Source of the DNA: DATKQI01 sp035532755
Lineage (GTDB): Bacteria > Pseudomonadota > Alphaproteobacteria > Acetobacterales > Acetobacteraceae
NCBI GenBank assembly: GCA_035532755.1
Contig: DATKQI010000284.1
Location: 1-35,564, forward strand
Length of the DNA: 35,564 bases
Reading direction: 5' to 3'
The notes beneath the pieces were generated by a model. It ran no database searches and was not told the origin of the DNA. It worked only from the letters and a program-made list of their open reading frames with translations. Positions 8,098 through 16,797 of the stretch are shown here, one piece after another. Position numbers and translations under genes: made by a program. Numbering within the stretch: the first letter of the stretch is position 1; every line of letters starts with the position of its first letter.

Positions 8098-9341
8098 TGC
8101 GCCGCAGAGCGATACTTGCTGTTGTCGCACTTGCGGTAATCGCCGTTGCAGCGGTGCCTCCTGCTCACGCGCAGACAGTGAATACACTTGATCAGATTGT
8201 CGATCAGTTCCGAATGCGCTCGGAGGGATGGCAAGCCACCCTCGAGTCCTTTGCTCTCAGAACATTCGGCATTCTTGCGGGAATCGAGCTGGTCTGGGCT
8301 GCCTTTCGGTTGGCGTTCCGTGGTGCGGACTTGAGCGAGTGGCTCGCCGAGATCGTAAACCAGATTCTGTTCCTCGGCTTTTTCTTGGCCTTGCTCGAAA
8401 ATTCTGTGACGTGGGGCCAAGCAATTGTCGATAGCTTCCGAGAGGCTGCGGGCGCGGCCGGCAGTGGTGGGATCGCTCCAAGCGACGTGTTCGCCGCTGG
8501 TGTGTCGCTCGCTGGAAAGGTAATGTCGCAAATGTCCTTTTGGGCACCAGAAGCGAGTATCGCTCTGGTGATCGCAGGACTGGTGATCGAGGTCTGCTTC
8601 GCGCTGATCGCAGCATTCATGGTCCTTGCATTGGTGGAAAGCTACCTGATCATCTCAATGGGCGTCATTTTCATGGCGTTTGGTGGCTCGCGATGGACCA
8701 AGGACTTCGCTGTCAGCACCATCCGCTACACCGTCTCGGTAGGCGGCAAGCTGTTCGTGCTACAACTCTTGGTAAGCATCGGCACCGGCTTGATCACCGA
8801 CTGGGCTCGCACCTTCAATGATGTGACGGCAAACTCGCTGTGCATCCTGGTGGGTTGTTCGATCGTCATGCTCGCCTTGGTGAAGGTGCTGCCTGAGACG
8901 ATGCAGCGCATCGTGAATGGGTCCAGCATGGCGAGCGGATCAGCGTTGGTTGGCGCCGCTGCGGCCGTCGGCGCCGGCGTCGGTGCTGTTGGCCTCGGCA
9001 TGGCCGGCGCCGCTCCGATGACGATGAACGCCGTGCGCCTGGCCGGCGCGCAAATGGCTGCTGCCGACGCAAAGGCCGCCGAAGCGAGCGGCGGCGAGAC
9101 ACCACAGCGCACACGGCTCGGCCGCGCGGCAACGATGACCGGCTACGCCGCCCGAAACCTTGCCTCGGCCCCCCTCGCCGACGTGGGCCGCCGGCTGAGC
9201 GGCCAAGGCTCCCGACACGGCGTGCCAACCTGGCGCATGAGTGCGGACCTCGCGAACCGCCGTCGGCTCCTGGAAGACGACAACAACAAGCCTACGCCGC
9301 CCCCGCCGGCGCCCGGCGGACGCGGCAACACGATCGGTTAG
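8097..9341 (+). CDS. TrbL, VirB6-like polytopic membrane protein
   Basis: TrbL is the inner-membrane channel subunit. The 414-residue product has a signal-like start (VVALAVIAVAAVPPAHA), a long N-terminal domain with several hydrophobic helices (ILFLGFFLALLE, IALVIAGLVIEVCFALIAAFMVLALV, LILVG-type segments near 240-260), a glycine/alanine-rich stretch and a polar proline-rich tail ending in PTPPPPAPGG. Start and stop of trbK overlap in TGATG. The first roughly 800 bases are less GC-rich and use more mixed third-position bases than the rest of the gene and operon, which suggests recombination within the gene. Confidence 0.93.
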   Translation: MRRRAILAVVALAVIAVAAVPPAHAQTVNTLDQIVDQFRMRSEGWQATLESFALRTFGILAGIELVWAAFRLAFRGADLSEWLAEIVNQILFLGFFLALLENSVTWGQAIVDSFREAAGAAGSGGIAPSDVFAAGVSLAGKVMSQMSFWAPEASIALVIAGLVIEVCFALIAAFMVLALVESYLIISMGVIFMAFGGSRWTKDFAVSTIRYTVSVGGKLFVLQLLVSIGTGLITDWARTFNDVTANSLCILVGCSIVMLALVKVLPETMQRIVNGSSMASGSALVGAAAAVGAGVGAVGLGMAGAAPMTMNAVRLAGAQMAAADAKAAEASGGETPQRTRLGRAATMTGYAARNLASAPLADVGRRLSGQGSRHGVPTWRMSADLANRRRLLEDDNNKPTPPPPAPGGRGNTIG

Positions 9342-9355
9342 AGGTCGGAAGCTGC

Positions 9356-10045
9356 ATGATGCAATCGTCGAAAATCCCTGCCCTCGATCCCGACAATCCG
9401 CACTCCGCAGTCTATCTGGCGGCGCGGCGGGAATGGAACGAACGGTACGGCAGCTATATCGCGCAGGCCCACGCCTGGCGGCTGACAGCCCTTGCCGCAC
9501 TCGGCGTTGCATTCGTGGCGGTCGTCGGCGTGGTCTGGATCGGCGCGCAGAATCACATCGTGCCATACGTGGTGCAGACCGATCGGCTCGGCGATGCCAT
9601 CGCCATCAAGCGGGCGGACATCGCCGCGTCCGCCGACCCGCGCATCATCCGCTCGCAACTCGCCCGCTGGGTGAGCGACGTACGCTCCGTCTATGTGGAC
9701 GTGGCCGCCGAAAAGCATGTCATCGGTGAAGCCTACGCGATGGTGGATCGCAACGCGGCCGGCGCACAGGAATTGAACGACTGGTTCTCCCACCACGATC
9801 CGTTCCAGCGCGCACGGGACACAACGACCGGCGTCGCCGTGGAATCCGTCCTCCCGCTGTCCGACAAGACCTGGCGAGTGGAATGGCGGGAGGACAGGCG
9901 GACCCGGCAGGGCGCGTTGGAATCGTCGCAGCAATGGGAGGCGACGATCACGATCAGCATCAATCCGCCGACCGACGACTCCACGATCCTGGTCAATCCG
10001 ACCGGGCTTTATGTCGAATCATTCCACTGGTCGCAGCGCCAATGA
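9356..10045 (+). CDS. TrbF, VirB8-like bitopic scaffold protein
   Basis: TrbF links the inner-membrane platform to the periplasmic core. The 229-residue sequence has a cytoplasmic N-terminus (YLAARREWNERYGSY), one transmembrane helix (LTALAALGVAFVAVVGVVWIG, about residues 43-63) and a periplasmic VirB8-like domain containing VPYVVQTDRLG and WRVEWREDRR. It ends with the family pattern NPTGLYVESFHWSQ. Two adjacent ATG codons are possible starts (9356 and 9359). TrbL ends 14 bases upstream. Confidence 0.95.
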   Translation: MMQSSKIPALDPDNPHSAVYLAARREWNERYGSYIAQAHAWRLTALAALGVAFVAVVGVVWIGAQNHIVPYVVQTDRLGDAIAIKRADIAASADPRIIRSQLARWVSDVRSVYVDVAAEKHVIGEAYAMVDRNAAGAQELNDWFSHHDPFQRARDTTTGVAVESVLPLSDKTWRVEWREDRRTRQGALESSQQWEATITISINPPTDDSTILVNPTGLYVESFHWSQRQ

Positions 10046-10076
10046 AAAGCAAAACCGCCGTCGGGGACGCGCTCCC

Positions 10077-11069
10077 ATGAAACAATCTCTCTGGGCCATC
10101 TTGCTGGTCGGCCTTCCGGCCCTCGCGCATGCCGAGACGGTACATGTGCCGGCGATCGTCCATACCAAAGTCGTGGCAGCTGCCTCGGCGGATGTGGCGG
10201 CCAACGAACCGGAAACGCAGGCGGGTGGCAGCGGGGCGGTGCCGGCCGGTATGCCGCCGCCGGTCCGGCTGGAATCGCCCTCGGCGCCTCTGAACGCGAA
10301 AGAGCGCAGGGCGGTGTCGCTGGCACGGCGATGGGCGAACCGGAATGAGATGCCGCATGCCGGCGCGGACGGGGCGGTGCGCTTTCTGTATGGCGCGACC
10401 CTTCCCACGATCGTCTGCGCGCCGCTGCAGGTCTGCGACCTCGCCCTCCAACCGGGCGAAGTCGTCAACAACGTGAACCTCGGCGACAAGGTGCGATGGA
10501 AAGTCTCGCCGGCGATGTCCGGATCGGCCGCCGGTGAGATCACGCATCTGATCATCAAGCCCACGGATGCCGGGCTGGTCTCCAGCATGACGATCGAGAC
10601 GAATCGGCGCACCTATGCCATCAAGCTGGTCTCGACGCGGCATGCGTGGATGCCACTGATCGCCTTCAACTATCCCGATGATGTGCAACGCCAATGGAGC
10701 GCGTATCGGCGGAAGGTTGCGTGGAACGCGGCAGCGTCCACCCTGCCCACGGGCGAGAACGTGGCGGATCTCGATTTCGGGTTCCGCCTGTCGGGCGACC
10801 ACCCGTCTTGGCGCCCGCTGCGGGTCTATACCGACGGGCGCAAGACCTACATCCAGTTCCCGCGTGCGATGGCGTTCGGCTCGGCGCCCGCGCTGGTCGG
10901 CCTCGATAACAGCGTTGGCTGGTTCTCCAGCCCATCGAAGCGAATGGTCAATTACCGCATCGAGGGCGACCGCTACGTGGTGGACCAGGTGATCAACCGC
11001 GCCGAGCTGATCTCGGGTGTCGGCGCCAGCCAGACGCGCGTGACGATCACGCGGGACGGTGCGGGATGA
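10077..11069 (+). CDS. TrbG, VirB9-like outer-membrane core subunit
   Basis: TrbG forms part of the periplasmic and outer-membrane ring. The ATG at 10077 gives 330 residues with a clear signal peptide (MKQSLWAILLVGLPALAHA). The mature protein shows the CagX/VirB9 pattern: LYGATLPTIVCAPLQVCDLALQPGE, VNLGDKVRW, THLIIKPTDAGL, NRRTYAIKLVS, and a C-terminal TYIQFPRAM and NYRIEGDRYVVDQVI. In RP4-type systems it acts with the TrbH lipoprotein, encoded next, and with TrbI. The end overlaps trbH by four bases. Confidence 0.95.
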   Translation: MKQSLWAILLVGLPALAHAETVHVPAIVHTKVVAAASADVAANEPETQAGGSGAVPAGMPPPVRLESPSAPLNAKERRAVSLARRWANRNEMPHAGADGAVRFLYGATLPTIVCAPLQVCDLALQPGEVVNNVNLGDKVRWKVSPAMSGSAAGEITHLIIKPTDAGLVSSMTIETNRRTYAIKLVSTRHAWMPLIAFNYPDDVQRQWSAYRRKVAWNAAASTLPTGENVADLDFGFRLSGDHPSWRPLRVYTDGRKTYIQFPRAMAFGSAPALVGLDNSVGWFSSPSKRMVNYRIEGDRYVVDQVINRAELISGVGASQTRVTITRDGAG

Positions 11070-11524
11070 TGCGCCCGTCGCGCATCGCGCTGCCGTGCCT
11101 CACCGCGTTGCTGGCCGGTTGCGCCCTGGGGCCGAACGCCTCCTACGTGGCACGGCTTCAAAGTCCGTCGGATGTCAGCGTCCTCGCCGATGGCATGGCA
11201 GCTTTCGTGGCCGCGCGCCTTCCCGCTGCGTCCAGCACCGTGGTTCTCGACCCGACGCCTTCGGACCAGGCCCGCAACTCCCTCACGCCTGCCCTCGTCG
11301 CCGCCCTCCGCAGCCGCGGGTTCGCGGTGGCACAGGACGGACAGGCGGTGCCGGGAGGCGTGCACCATCTGCGTTATCTCGTCACCCCGCTCGGCGACGG
11401 GGATCTGGTCCGGATGACCTTGGACAACGCCATCAAGGGGTCGCGCTTTTTCGTGCGCAACCTTGCCGGCGGGCTGCAATCCGGAGGTCCCCTCATGGTG
11501 ACGGAAGCGGAGGCGGCGCAGTGA
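11066..11524 (+). CDS. TrbH, outer-membrane lipoprotein (VirB7-like role)
   Basis: This 152-residue protein starts with a short signal and lipobox, LTALLAGC (cysteine near residue 19), so it should be lipid-anchored. Between trbG and trbI this matches TrbH, the lipoprotein partner of TrbG. The body (ADGMAAFVAARLPAASSTVVL and ALRSRGFAVA) resembles other TrbH proteins. ATG codons at 11066 and 11069 are both possible. It overlaps trbG by four bases and trbI by four bases (GTGA), so the three genes are probably translationally coupled. Confidence 0.88.
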   Translation: MMRPSRIALPCLTALLAGCALGPNASYVARLQSPSDVSVLADGMAAFVAARLPAASSTVVLDPTPSDQARNSLTPALVAALRSRGFAVAQDGQAVPGGVHHLRYLVTPLGDGDLVRMTLDNAIKGSRFFVRNLAGGLQSGGPLMVTEAEAAQ

Positions 11525-12921
11525 GCGACGCTCCCGACCGCTCGCCCGCCCTCCTCCGCGCCGCGCCGAAGCGGGGTGCCGGCGTGCGGCGCTTGAACAG
11601 GCTGCCGATCGTGTTCGTCACCGGCGGTGCCATGCTGGTGGTGGCCGCGATCGGCTACACGTACCGCGACCGCCTGATGCAGGCCACCGCGAACGCGCAG
11701 GCCGCGGCTTCGCACAAGCCGGCGCCCAGCAGCGACGCGGCGGTGCTCGGTGATGCACCAGCCGGCGGCGAGGTCGTCCCCGCGGCGGTCCGAACGTCGA
11801 TCCCCGCAAAGCCGCGCCGCACAGCGTCGCGTACCGCCCAGTCGTCCCGTTCGATGCCCTCGGACGGTTCCGGTGCGGACAGCGGCCAATCTCAGGGGAA
11901 GAACGGCGCCGCCAAGGCGCAGCAAGAGGCCTGGCGAACCTACTATGCCCAGGTCGCGCAGCTTCAGAAGGCCCGTCTGTCAGCCGCCACCACGGCAATG
12001 ACAGCGGACACCGGCCTGAGCAACCACACCGGCGGCCAGGCTGCCGGGCCCAACACGGCCGGATCGGGAGCCACCGGCACCCCTTCGGCGACCCCCTATG
12101 GGAGTGCGCCGGGCTTGGGGGCGGGTACGCCCGGTGTCACCGCCGGCCTGTATCCGGGTGGCTTTGGTCTGCCGGCCTACCCGCCGGCACGTGTGGATAC
12201 GAACGCCCAGGGCGAAAAGCAGGCCTTCCTCAACCAACCCGGAGACGTGACAGGCGGTTCGGACGACCTCCAGGCCAGGCTGCGTGACCCGTCTTCGCCT
12301 TTCCTGGTGATGGCGGGCACCGCCATCCCCGCCGTCATGGTCGGCGGCATCAACTCCGACATGCCGGGCATGGTCGTCGGCCAGGTATCGCGGAACGTCT
12401 ATGACACCGCGACCGGCCGCTACCTCCTGATCCCTCAAGGTGCGCGGCTGATCGGCACCTACGACAACATGGTGTCGAACGGGCAGACCCGTGTCGCCGT
12501 GATCTGGAACCGCATCATTTTCCCGGATGCCGAGTCGATCGATCTCGGTTCGATGGAAGGCGCCGACCAAGGCGGCTACGCCGGATTCCACGACCGGGTG
12601 GACACGCATTTCTGGTCGAAGATCGGCAACGCGCTGCTGATCTCGATCGCCGGCGCCAGTGTCCAGCTTTCGCAGGGCACCGGGCAGACCACGAATGGCT
12701 ACAACTCCCAGCAGATCGCCGCCGCCGCGCTCGGGCAGCAGTTCGGTGAACTCGGCGAAGAATACGCGCGTGCTGGCCTGGCGATTCCGAATACCTTGGA
12801 GATCCGGCCCGGCTATCGGTTCGTGGTGATGGTCAGCAAGGACATGCATCTGCGGCCCTACGTCGATCACCGCACGATGGCCGGCGCCACGCCCGTCAGT
12901 CTTGGGTCCGTCCTGCGGTGA
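11521..12921 (+). CDS. TrbI, VirB10-like energy-sensing core protein
   Basis: TrbI spans the envelope and couples inner-membrane energy to the outer channel. The GTG at 11521 overlaps the trbH stop and gives 466 residues. There is a short cytoplasmic part, one membrane helix (LPIVFVTGGAMLVVAAIGY), a proline/glycine/serine-rich periplasmic linker (roughly residues 60-240) and a C-terminal TrbI/VirB10 domain with SPFLVMAGTAIPAVMVGGINSD, GRYLLIPQGARLIGTYDN, RVAVIWNRIIFPD and NTLEIRPGYRFVVMV. It is the last trb gene. An open frame extends well upstream of the GTG, but that part lies in the trbH coding region. Confidence 0.95.
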   Translation: MSDAPDRSPALLRAAPKRGAGVRRLNRLPIVFVTGGAMLVVAAIGYTYRDRLMQATANAQAAASHKPAPSSDAAVLGDAPAGGEVVPAAVRTSIPAKPRRTASRTAQSSRSMPSDGSGADSGQSQGKNGAAKAQQEAWRTYYAQVAQLQKARLSAATTAMTADTGLSNHTGGQAAGPNTAGSGATGTPSATPYGSAPGLGAGTPGVTAGLYPGGFGLPAYPPARVDTNAQGEKQAFLNQPGDVTGGSDDLQARLRDPSSPFLVMAGTAIPAVMVGGINSDMPGMVVGQVSRNVYDTATGRYLLIPQGARLIGTYDNMVSNGQTRVAVIWNRIIFPDAESIDLGSMEGADQGGYAGFHDRVDTHFWSKIGNALLISIAGASVQLSQGTGQTTNGYNSQQIAAAALGQQFGELGEEYARAGLAIPNTLEIRPGYRFVVMVSKDMHLRPYVDHRTMAGATPVSLGSVLR

Positions 12922-12982
12922 CGCGCCTGCATCGGCGCCGGAGCCGCGAGATAGCCGCGCAGCAGAGAGGCAAGCGTGCAAG

Positions 12983-13243
12983 GTGACCCGGCCGCCAAAG
13001 CCTCCACGGTCGCCGGAACGCGGCCGGCCCGCCGTACCGGCGACCGTGGTCCTCGGCGCGAATGTTCGGGAAGCCCGTCAGCGCGCCGGCCTGACGCAGG
13101 TGGAACTCGCACAACGCGCCGGGCTGGCACAGCCGGCGATTTCCTTGATCGAGCTCGGTCAGGCCAACCCGACCGTCCAGACACTTCAACAGATCGCCGA
13201 TGCACTCGGCTGCCCGCTTGCCGACCTGCTGAAGGCCGATTGA
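12983..13243 (+). CDS. Second XRE-family HTH regulator
   Basis: This small protein (86 residues from the GTG at 12983, with AGAGAGG about 12 bases upstream) carries a clean XRE helix-turn-helix: NVREARQRAGLTQVELAQRAGLAQPAISLIELGQANPTVQTLQQIADALGCPLADLL. A TTG at 12902 could extend it by 27 residues into the end of trbI. It follows the trb operon on the same strand and may be read from it, making it a candidate feedback regulator of transfer. No effector domain is present. It faces the toxin-antitoxin pair on the other strand and could instead be unrelated to transfer. Confidence 0.8.
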   Translation: MTRPPKPPRSPERGRPAVPATVVLGANVREARQRAGLTQVELAQRAGLAQPAISLIELGQANPTVQTLQQIADALGCPLADLLKAD

Positions 13244-13276
13244 CGCTTTGTCGCCCCAGCGGGGAACCACGCGCCC

Positions 13277-13594
13277 TCATACGTGGGGCACGGTCCGCTT
13301 CAATGGCTCTACCGCCAGGCGCATGCCCATCGCGTGCAGGATAGAGTTCAAGTTCCGCAACTCTGGGTTCCCCTTCTCCGACAACGTGCGATAAAGCTGG
13401 GTCGGATTAAGCTCGGCCGCTTTGGCAACCGCCTGCACGCCACCAAACGCTTTCGCCATTTGCCGCAGCGTCACCAGCAGTTCGCCTTGGTCTCCATCTG
13501 CAAGAATAGCATCGAGCGTCGCAGCGGCCGTTGTTGGATCGTCACGGAACATCTCGGCCATTGCTTCGTCGTGGCTCCGGTCTTTCATCGTCAT
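13277..13594 (-). CDS. HTH antitoxin of a RelE/HigB-like module
   Basis: This protein (about 106 residues from the ATG at 13594) resembles the addiction-module antidote family with an HTH (HI1420 type): MAEMFRDDPTTAAATLDAILADGDQGELLVTLRQMAKAFGGVQAVAKAAELNPTQLYRTLSEKGNPELRNLNSIL. The helix-turn-helix lies in VQAVAKAAELNPTQLYRTLSE. It neutralises the toxin encoded just upstream and probably binds the dyad at 13933-13950 to autoregulate. The toxin gene comes first and ends seven bases before this ATG, the order usual for HigBA-like modules. Confidence 0.85.
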   Translation of the reverse strand: MTMKDRSHDEAMAEMFRDDPTTAAATLDAILADGDQGELLVTLRQMAKAFGGVQAVAKAAELNPTQLYRTLSEKGNPELRNLNSILHAMGMRLAVEPLKRTVPHV

Positions 13595-13601
13595 CACCCC
13601 T

Positions 13602-13925
13602 TCACTCGTCGCGGCTCTGCCAATCGCGCCAGTAGCCGCATGCGCGCTCGATGTCGGTGTCCTGGGTTCGCTTCGTACCGCCACACAAAAGCAATATCAA
13701 AATCCTGCCCGCACGCGCGTAATAGACTCGGTAGCCAGGTCCTACGTCGATCCGCAGTTCATGGACGCCATCGCGCAGCGGTTTGAAGTCGCCGAAGTTG
13801 CCTTGTTCCAGCCGATTCAATCGCCGGATGATAGCCGCCTTGGCGCGAACGTCTCGAAGCTGACGCAGCCATTCCGCGATCAGGTCTTTCCCCTCTGGCG
13901 TCAGGTAGTGCCGTAGCTCGAACAT
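13602..13925 (-). CDS. RelE/ParE-superfamily toxin (HI1419/HigB-like)
   Basis: This 107-residue protein has the compact RelE/ParE fold pattern: a start MFELRHYLTPEGKDLIAEWLRQL, two N-terminal helices with RAKAAIIRRLNRLEQGNFGDFKPL, then ELRIDVGPGYRVYYARAGRILILLLCGGTKRTQ and a final helix. RelE-like proteins mostly cleave mRNA on the ribosome, while ParE-like ones poison gyrase; the GYRVYY and GGTKRTQ segments favour the HigB/RelE branch. The antitoxin follows directly. The pair should stabilise the plasmid by post-segregational killing. Confidence 0.87.
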   Translation of the reverse strand: MFELRHYLTPEGKDLIAEWLRQLRDVRAKAAIIRRLNRLEQGNFGDFKPLRDGVHELRIDVGPGYRVYYARAGRILILLLCGGTKRTQDTDIERACGYWRDWQSRDE

Positions 13926-13959
13926 GTAGAATATTCGTCTATAAACGAATGTCTGTCAA
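13926..13959 (-). promoter_or_regulatory. Toxin-antitoxin promoter and operator
   Basis: On the minus strand TTGACA (plus positions 13954-13959) is a perfect -35 box. Downstream of it lies the dyad ATTCGT (13933-13938) with ACGAAT (13945-13950), and an AT-rich ATATTC segment that could be the -10 box about 17-18 bases after the -35. The toxin ATG is only a few bases beyond, giving a very short leader. The dyad between the boxes is the expected autoregulatory site of the module. Confidence 0.6.
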
Positions 13960-14088
13960 GCCCCCTCCCGCCCCAAACCGTCGGTTTCGACCAGCCGAGG
14001 CCGCCCCTCGCGGGCACTCCGGCTCACTGGCGCAGATTGTGAGCACAAGCCTTCGTTGGCGGGCTCGAGCATCGACGATTGAGAGCGC

Positions 14089-14478
14089 CTACAGACGCGG
14101 GGGCTGCGCCAACGTCGGTTCGAAAGGTTCGCCGTGCGCCAGCCGCAACCCGGCGATTCGGCGCGTGGCGATCCGCTCGCGGCGCTGTTCGGGCCAGGCG
14201 GCCAGCTTGTCTTTCAGGTAAAACAGCACCGGGATCAACGCGAACGTGCCGGCCGCGTAGCCGTAATAGCCGAGCGCCGTCACCGCAGCGTGGTGGCTGT
14301 GCGCGTACAGCCACCACGCGGACTCCACCAAGGCGATGATCAGGAAGAGACCCGACACGCACCCGATCAGCCACACCAGCAGCACGCCGGCCGCCAACGC
14401 CAGCATGACGAAAAACCCGAACACGCCGGCAGCGAAAACCCCCAGCAGCTCCGCCAGAAATCCTCCGAGCACGCGCAT
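14089..14478 (-). CDS. Small membrane protein of unknown function
   Basis: This 129-residue protein starts MRVLGGFLAELLGVFAAGVFGFFVML and has about three hydrophobic segments: residues 5-45, a second at LFLIIALVESAWWLYA, and YYGYAAGTFALIPVLFYL. A basic polar tail (WPEQRRERIATRRIAG) follows and is probably cytoplasmic. I do not recognise the family. It is the last gene of the minus-strand transfer cluster, 27 bases after the primase-like gene, so it is probably co-transcribed with traG, traF and the transglycosylase gene. An accessory conjugation role is possible but is only suggested by position. Confidence 0.65.
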   Translation of the reverse strand: MRVLGGFLAELLGVFAAGVFGFFVMLALAAGVLLVWLIGCVSGLFLIIALVESAWWLYAHSHHAAVTALGYYGYAAGTFALIPVLFYLKDKLAAWPEQRRERIATRRIAGLRLAHGEPFEPTLAQPPRL

Positions 14479-14505
14479 GATCCACCTCCGGTCGAGACCT
14501 GCCGC

Positions 14506-16797
14506 CTACCGCTCCATCTCCGCCTCGGCCACCCGTTCCCGATCGAACGCGCGGGAGGTGGAAGCGGCCTGCCCGCGGTCACGATCCGCGGCCAGGCCAC
14601 CCACGATCTGCTCGCGCTCGGCGACCGCGACCGCCGCCGCAAACTGTCGGCGGGCGGCCTCCGGCCCGTCACCACGGGTCAGGTCGTTCCAATCTGAGCC
14701 GGTGTCGTGTCCGGCGAATGTCGGCACAAGGGCGAAGCCGTCGATCGCCGCTGCGGCCTCTTCCGCCTTTTCGCGGCCGACATTCGGTTTGCCTTCGGCT
14801 TCGCGCCGATGGTCGTTGTCGCCGGCGATGTAGATGGGCCGATCCGGAAAGCGCGTTCGCATGCCTTGCGCCACGGCCACCAGATTGCCGGCGTTGAACG
14901 CGACGACCGCCGGCATGCCAGTCAGCTCGTGCAGCGTGGCGGCCGTAGCGTAGCCCTCGGCGATCAGCAGCGCCCCGGATTGCGCCAGGTCGCCGATGGC
15001 GAAGTGGCCGCCCTCCACCCGGCTCTCCGGCATGAACATCTTGCCGCCCGCCGGATCGATGAATTGCAGGCTGGTCATCCTGTCGCTCGCATCCATCACG
15101 GGAACCATCAACCGGCCGGCAATGCTGATTGGACGGTCGTTGCCCTCGGCGTCCTGCACAGTGATCGCCTGCCCCTCGGAACCCTGCCGCAGGCCATGGG
15201 ACGGCACCTGCTTGTCGGCCAGGTAGGGATGCGCCTCGACGGGCGTGGCGGCAGCCCAGATGGCGTCAACCTCCTGCGCCGTGCGCTCGTACATCCGTTC
15301 ACGCTCAAGCGCCCGCTCGTGCCGCCGCTGCGCGGCCTCCGCCGCCATGCGGGCACGGTCCTCGGCGCTGAGTGCGATAGCCGGCCCCGTCGCCTTCCAG
15401 GCCGTCTTCACGCCGGCTTTGAAGTTCTGAATGAACCCTGCCGGCTTGCCGTCCTGGTGCCCGACATAGGCGCCGCTGCGTTCCCTGCCTTTGTCGCCTT
15501 CAACGGGAACACGATGCATTTGCCCGTCCATCTGCACCGGGCCGTCCGGGCGCAGGCCGCACTCGCGCAGCGCCTCGGCGAACTGCTGGACGGGATTGGC
15601 GTCAACCGCGATATGCACCGAACCGCGGACGGGAAGCCACGGGGTGAAGGCGTCCAGGTCCACCCCGGCTGGCACGTACCATGCCTTTGCCTGACGATCC
15701 CACCTGGCGCCAAGCTGCTTGGCATCGTCCTTCTCGGCGTAGGGCACGGCGAGGTAGGTGCGATCGTCGGTCGTCGTCATCGCGGGGTGGTCCTCCTGGA
15801 TCATTACCGGCGGGCGCATCCGGACATCGGCATTGGTGCCCATATCCCTCCCCTGCCCTGCTTCGGATTGCTCCCGCTCCGGCGCCGGATCGGCCTCGTG
15901 CGCGTGTTCCCGTTCGAGGGAGCGCAGCAGGGTGGTGATCTTCTCGGCATCGGCGGCGGCGCGGAAAATCTCGCGCGGATCGTTTTGCAGCACGCGAATC
16001 CAGGTCCCGACATAGGCCGCGTGCTGCCCCGGATCGTGACCGATGCCCAACTGCTCGCCCAGCATCAGGGAGGCGATCTCGGCGCGCAGCTCCTCGCGGG
16101 CATAGACTTCGGACCCGAACGGATGCGCTATGTCGCGGTTGAGCCGTGAGGGATGGCCCGAGGCGTGCGACGCCTCATGCAGAGCCGTAGCGTAGTACCG
16201 GTCGCCGCTCGGAAACTGCCCGCGCTCCGGCAGAACGATCGTGTCGTCGGCCAGCCGGTAGAAGGCACTGTCACCACGCACATGGCGGATGCTGGCGCCA
16301 AGCCGCGTCAGGATCGTATCCGCCCGCTCGTGGCGTTCCCACTCGGCGAGCGCCGGCCGGCTTGGTGCCGGCGGCAGGCCGTCAATCTGTGCCGCGTTGA
16401 ACACCGCCGCGGTCCACACGCGCGGCCGTTCGTAGCGCACCATCCGCCGCACCTGGTTACCGTCCTGGTCCAGCACCGGCTCGCCACCGGCGTCGCGAAC
16501 AGGCTCCAGCCCCTCCCACTTCCAGAACTGGATGGCTGATCCCTTTTCCCCCTTGCGCACCTGTGCACCGGCCGCCTGAGCCTGGCGATAGGTCATCCAG
16601 CGCGCGTCGTCGTAGCCGCATGCCTCGGCGCGGCTCATCAGCCACACGGCGTTCATGCCGCGGTAGGCGTTTCCGGTTGTCGGGTTGTACGGCATGAACC
16701 GTTCGCCGGCTTGCCAAGGCTTCACCCACGGTGCGGTGCCGACCTTGAGCTGTTCGATGATCGCGCCGGCGACCTGATCGACATAATCAGTCGCCAT
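14506..16797 (-). CDS. ArdC / zincin / Toprim fusion protein (TraC-like primase)
   Basis: The ATG at 16797 gives 763 residues in several modules. An ArdC-type ssDNA-binding domain opens the protein (DYVDQVAGAIIEQLKVGTAPWVKPW, residues 4-28). A zincin-like metallopeptidase carries HEASH at 207-211, with E240 a possible third ligand. A DUF5710-like module lies near 346-390 (RTYLAVPYAEKDDAKQLGARW) and is followed by a charged linker. A C-terminal Toprim domain has EGYATA (614-619), AGDND (658-662) and SDWNDL (701-706). Proteins of this kind combine anti-restriction protection of incoming ssDNA with priming of the complementary strand. In RP4 the TraC primase enters the recipient. The start overlaps the preceding small gene by 11 bases. 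Confidence 0.87.
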   Translation of the reverse strand: MATDYVDQVAGAIIEQLKVGTAPWVKPWQAGERFMPYNPTTGNAYRGMNAVWLMSRAEACGYDDARWMTYRQAQAAGAQVRKGEKGSAIQFWKWEGLEPVRDAGGEPVLDQDGNQVRRMVRYERPRVWTAAVFNAAQIDGLPPAPSRPALAEWERHERADTILTRLGASIRHVRGDSAFYRLADDTIVLPERGQFPSGDRYYATALHEASHASGHPSRLNRDIAHPFGSEVYAREELRAEIASLMLGEQLGIGHDPGQHAAYVGTWIRVLQNDPREIFRAAADAEKITTLLRSLEREHAHEADPAPEREQSEAGQGRDMGTNADVRMRPPVMIQEDHPAMTTTDDRTYLAVPYAEKDDAKQLGARWDRQAKAWYVPAGVDLDAFTPWLPVRGSVHIAVDANPVQQFAEALRECGLRPDGPVQMDGQMHRVPVEGDKGRERSGAYVGHQDGKPAGFIQNFKAGVKTAWKATGPAIALSAEDRARMAAEAAQRRHERALERERMYERTAQEVDAIWAAATPVEAHPYLADKQVPSHGLRQGSEGQAITVQDAEGNDRPISIAGRLMVPVMDASDRMTSLQFIDPAGGKMFMPESRVEGGHFAIGDLAQSGALLIAEGYATAATLHELTGMPAVVAFNAGNLVAVAQGMRTRFPDRPIYIAGDNDHRREAEGKPNVGREKAEEAAAAIDGFALVPTFAGHDTGSDWNDLTRGDGPEAARRQFAAAVAVAEREQIVGGLAADRDRGQAASTSRAFDRERVAEAEMER

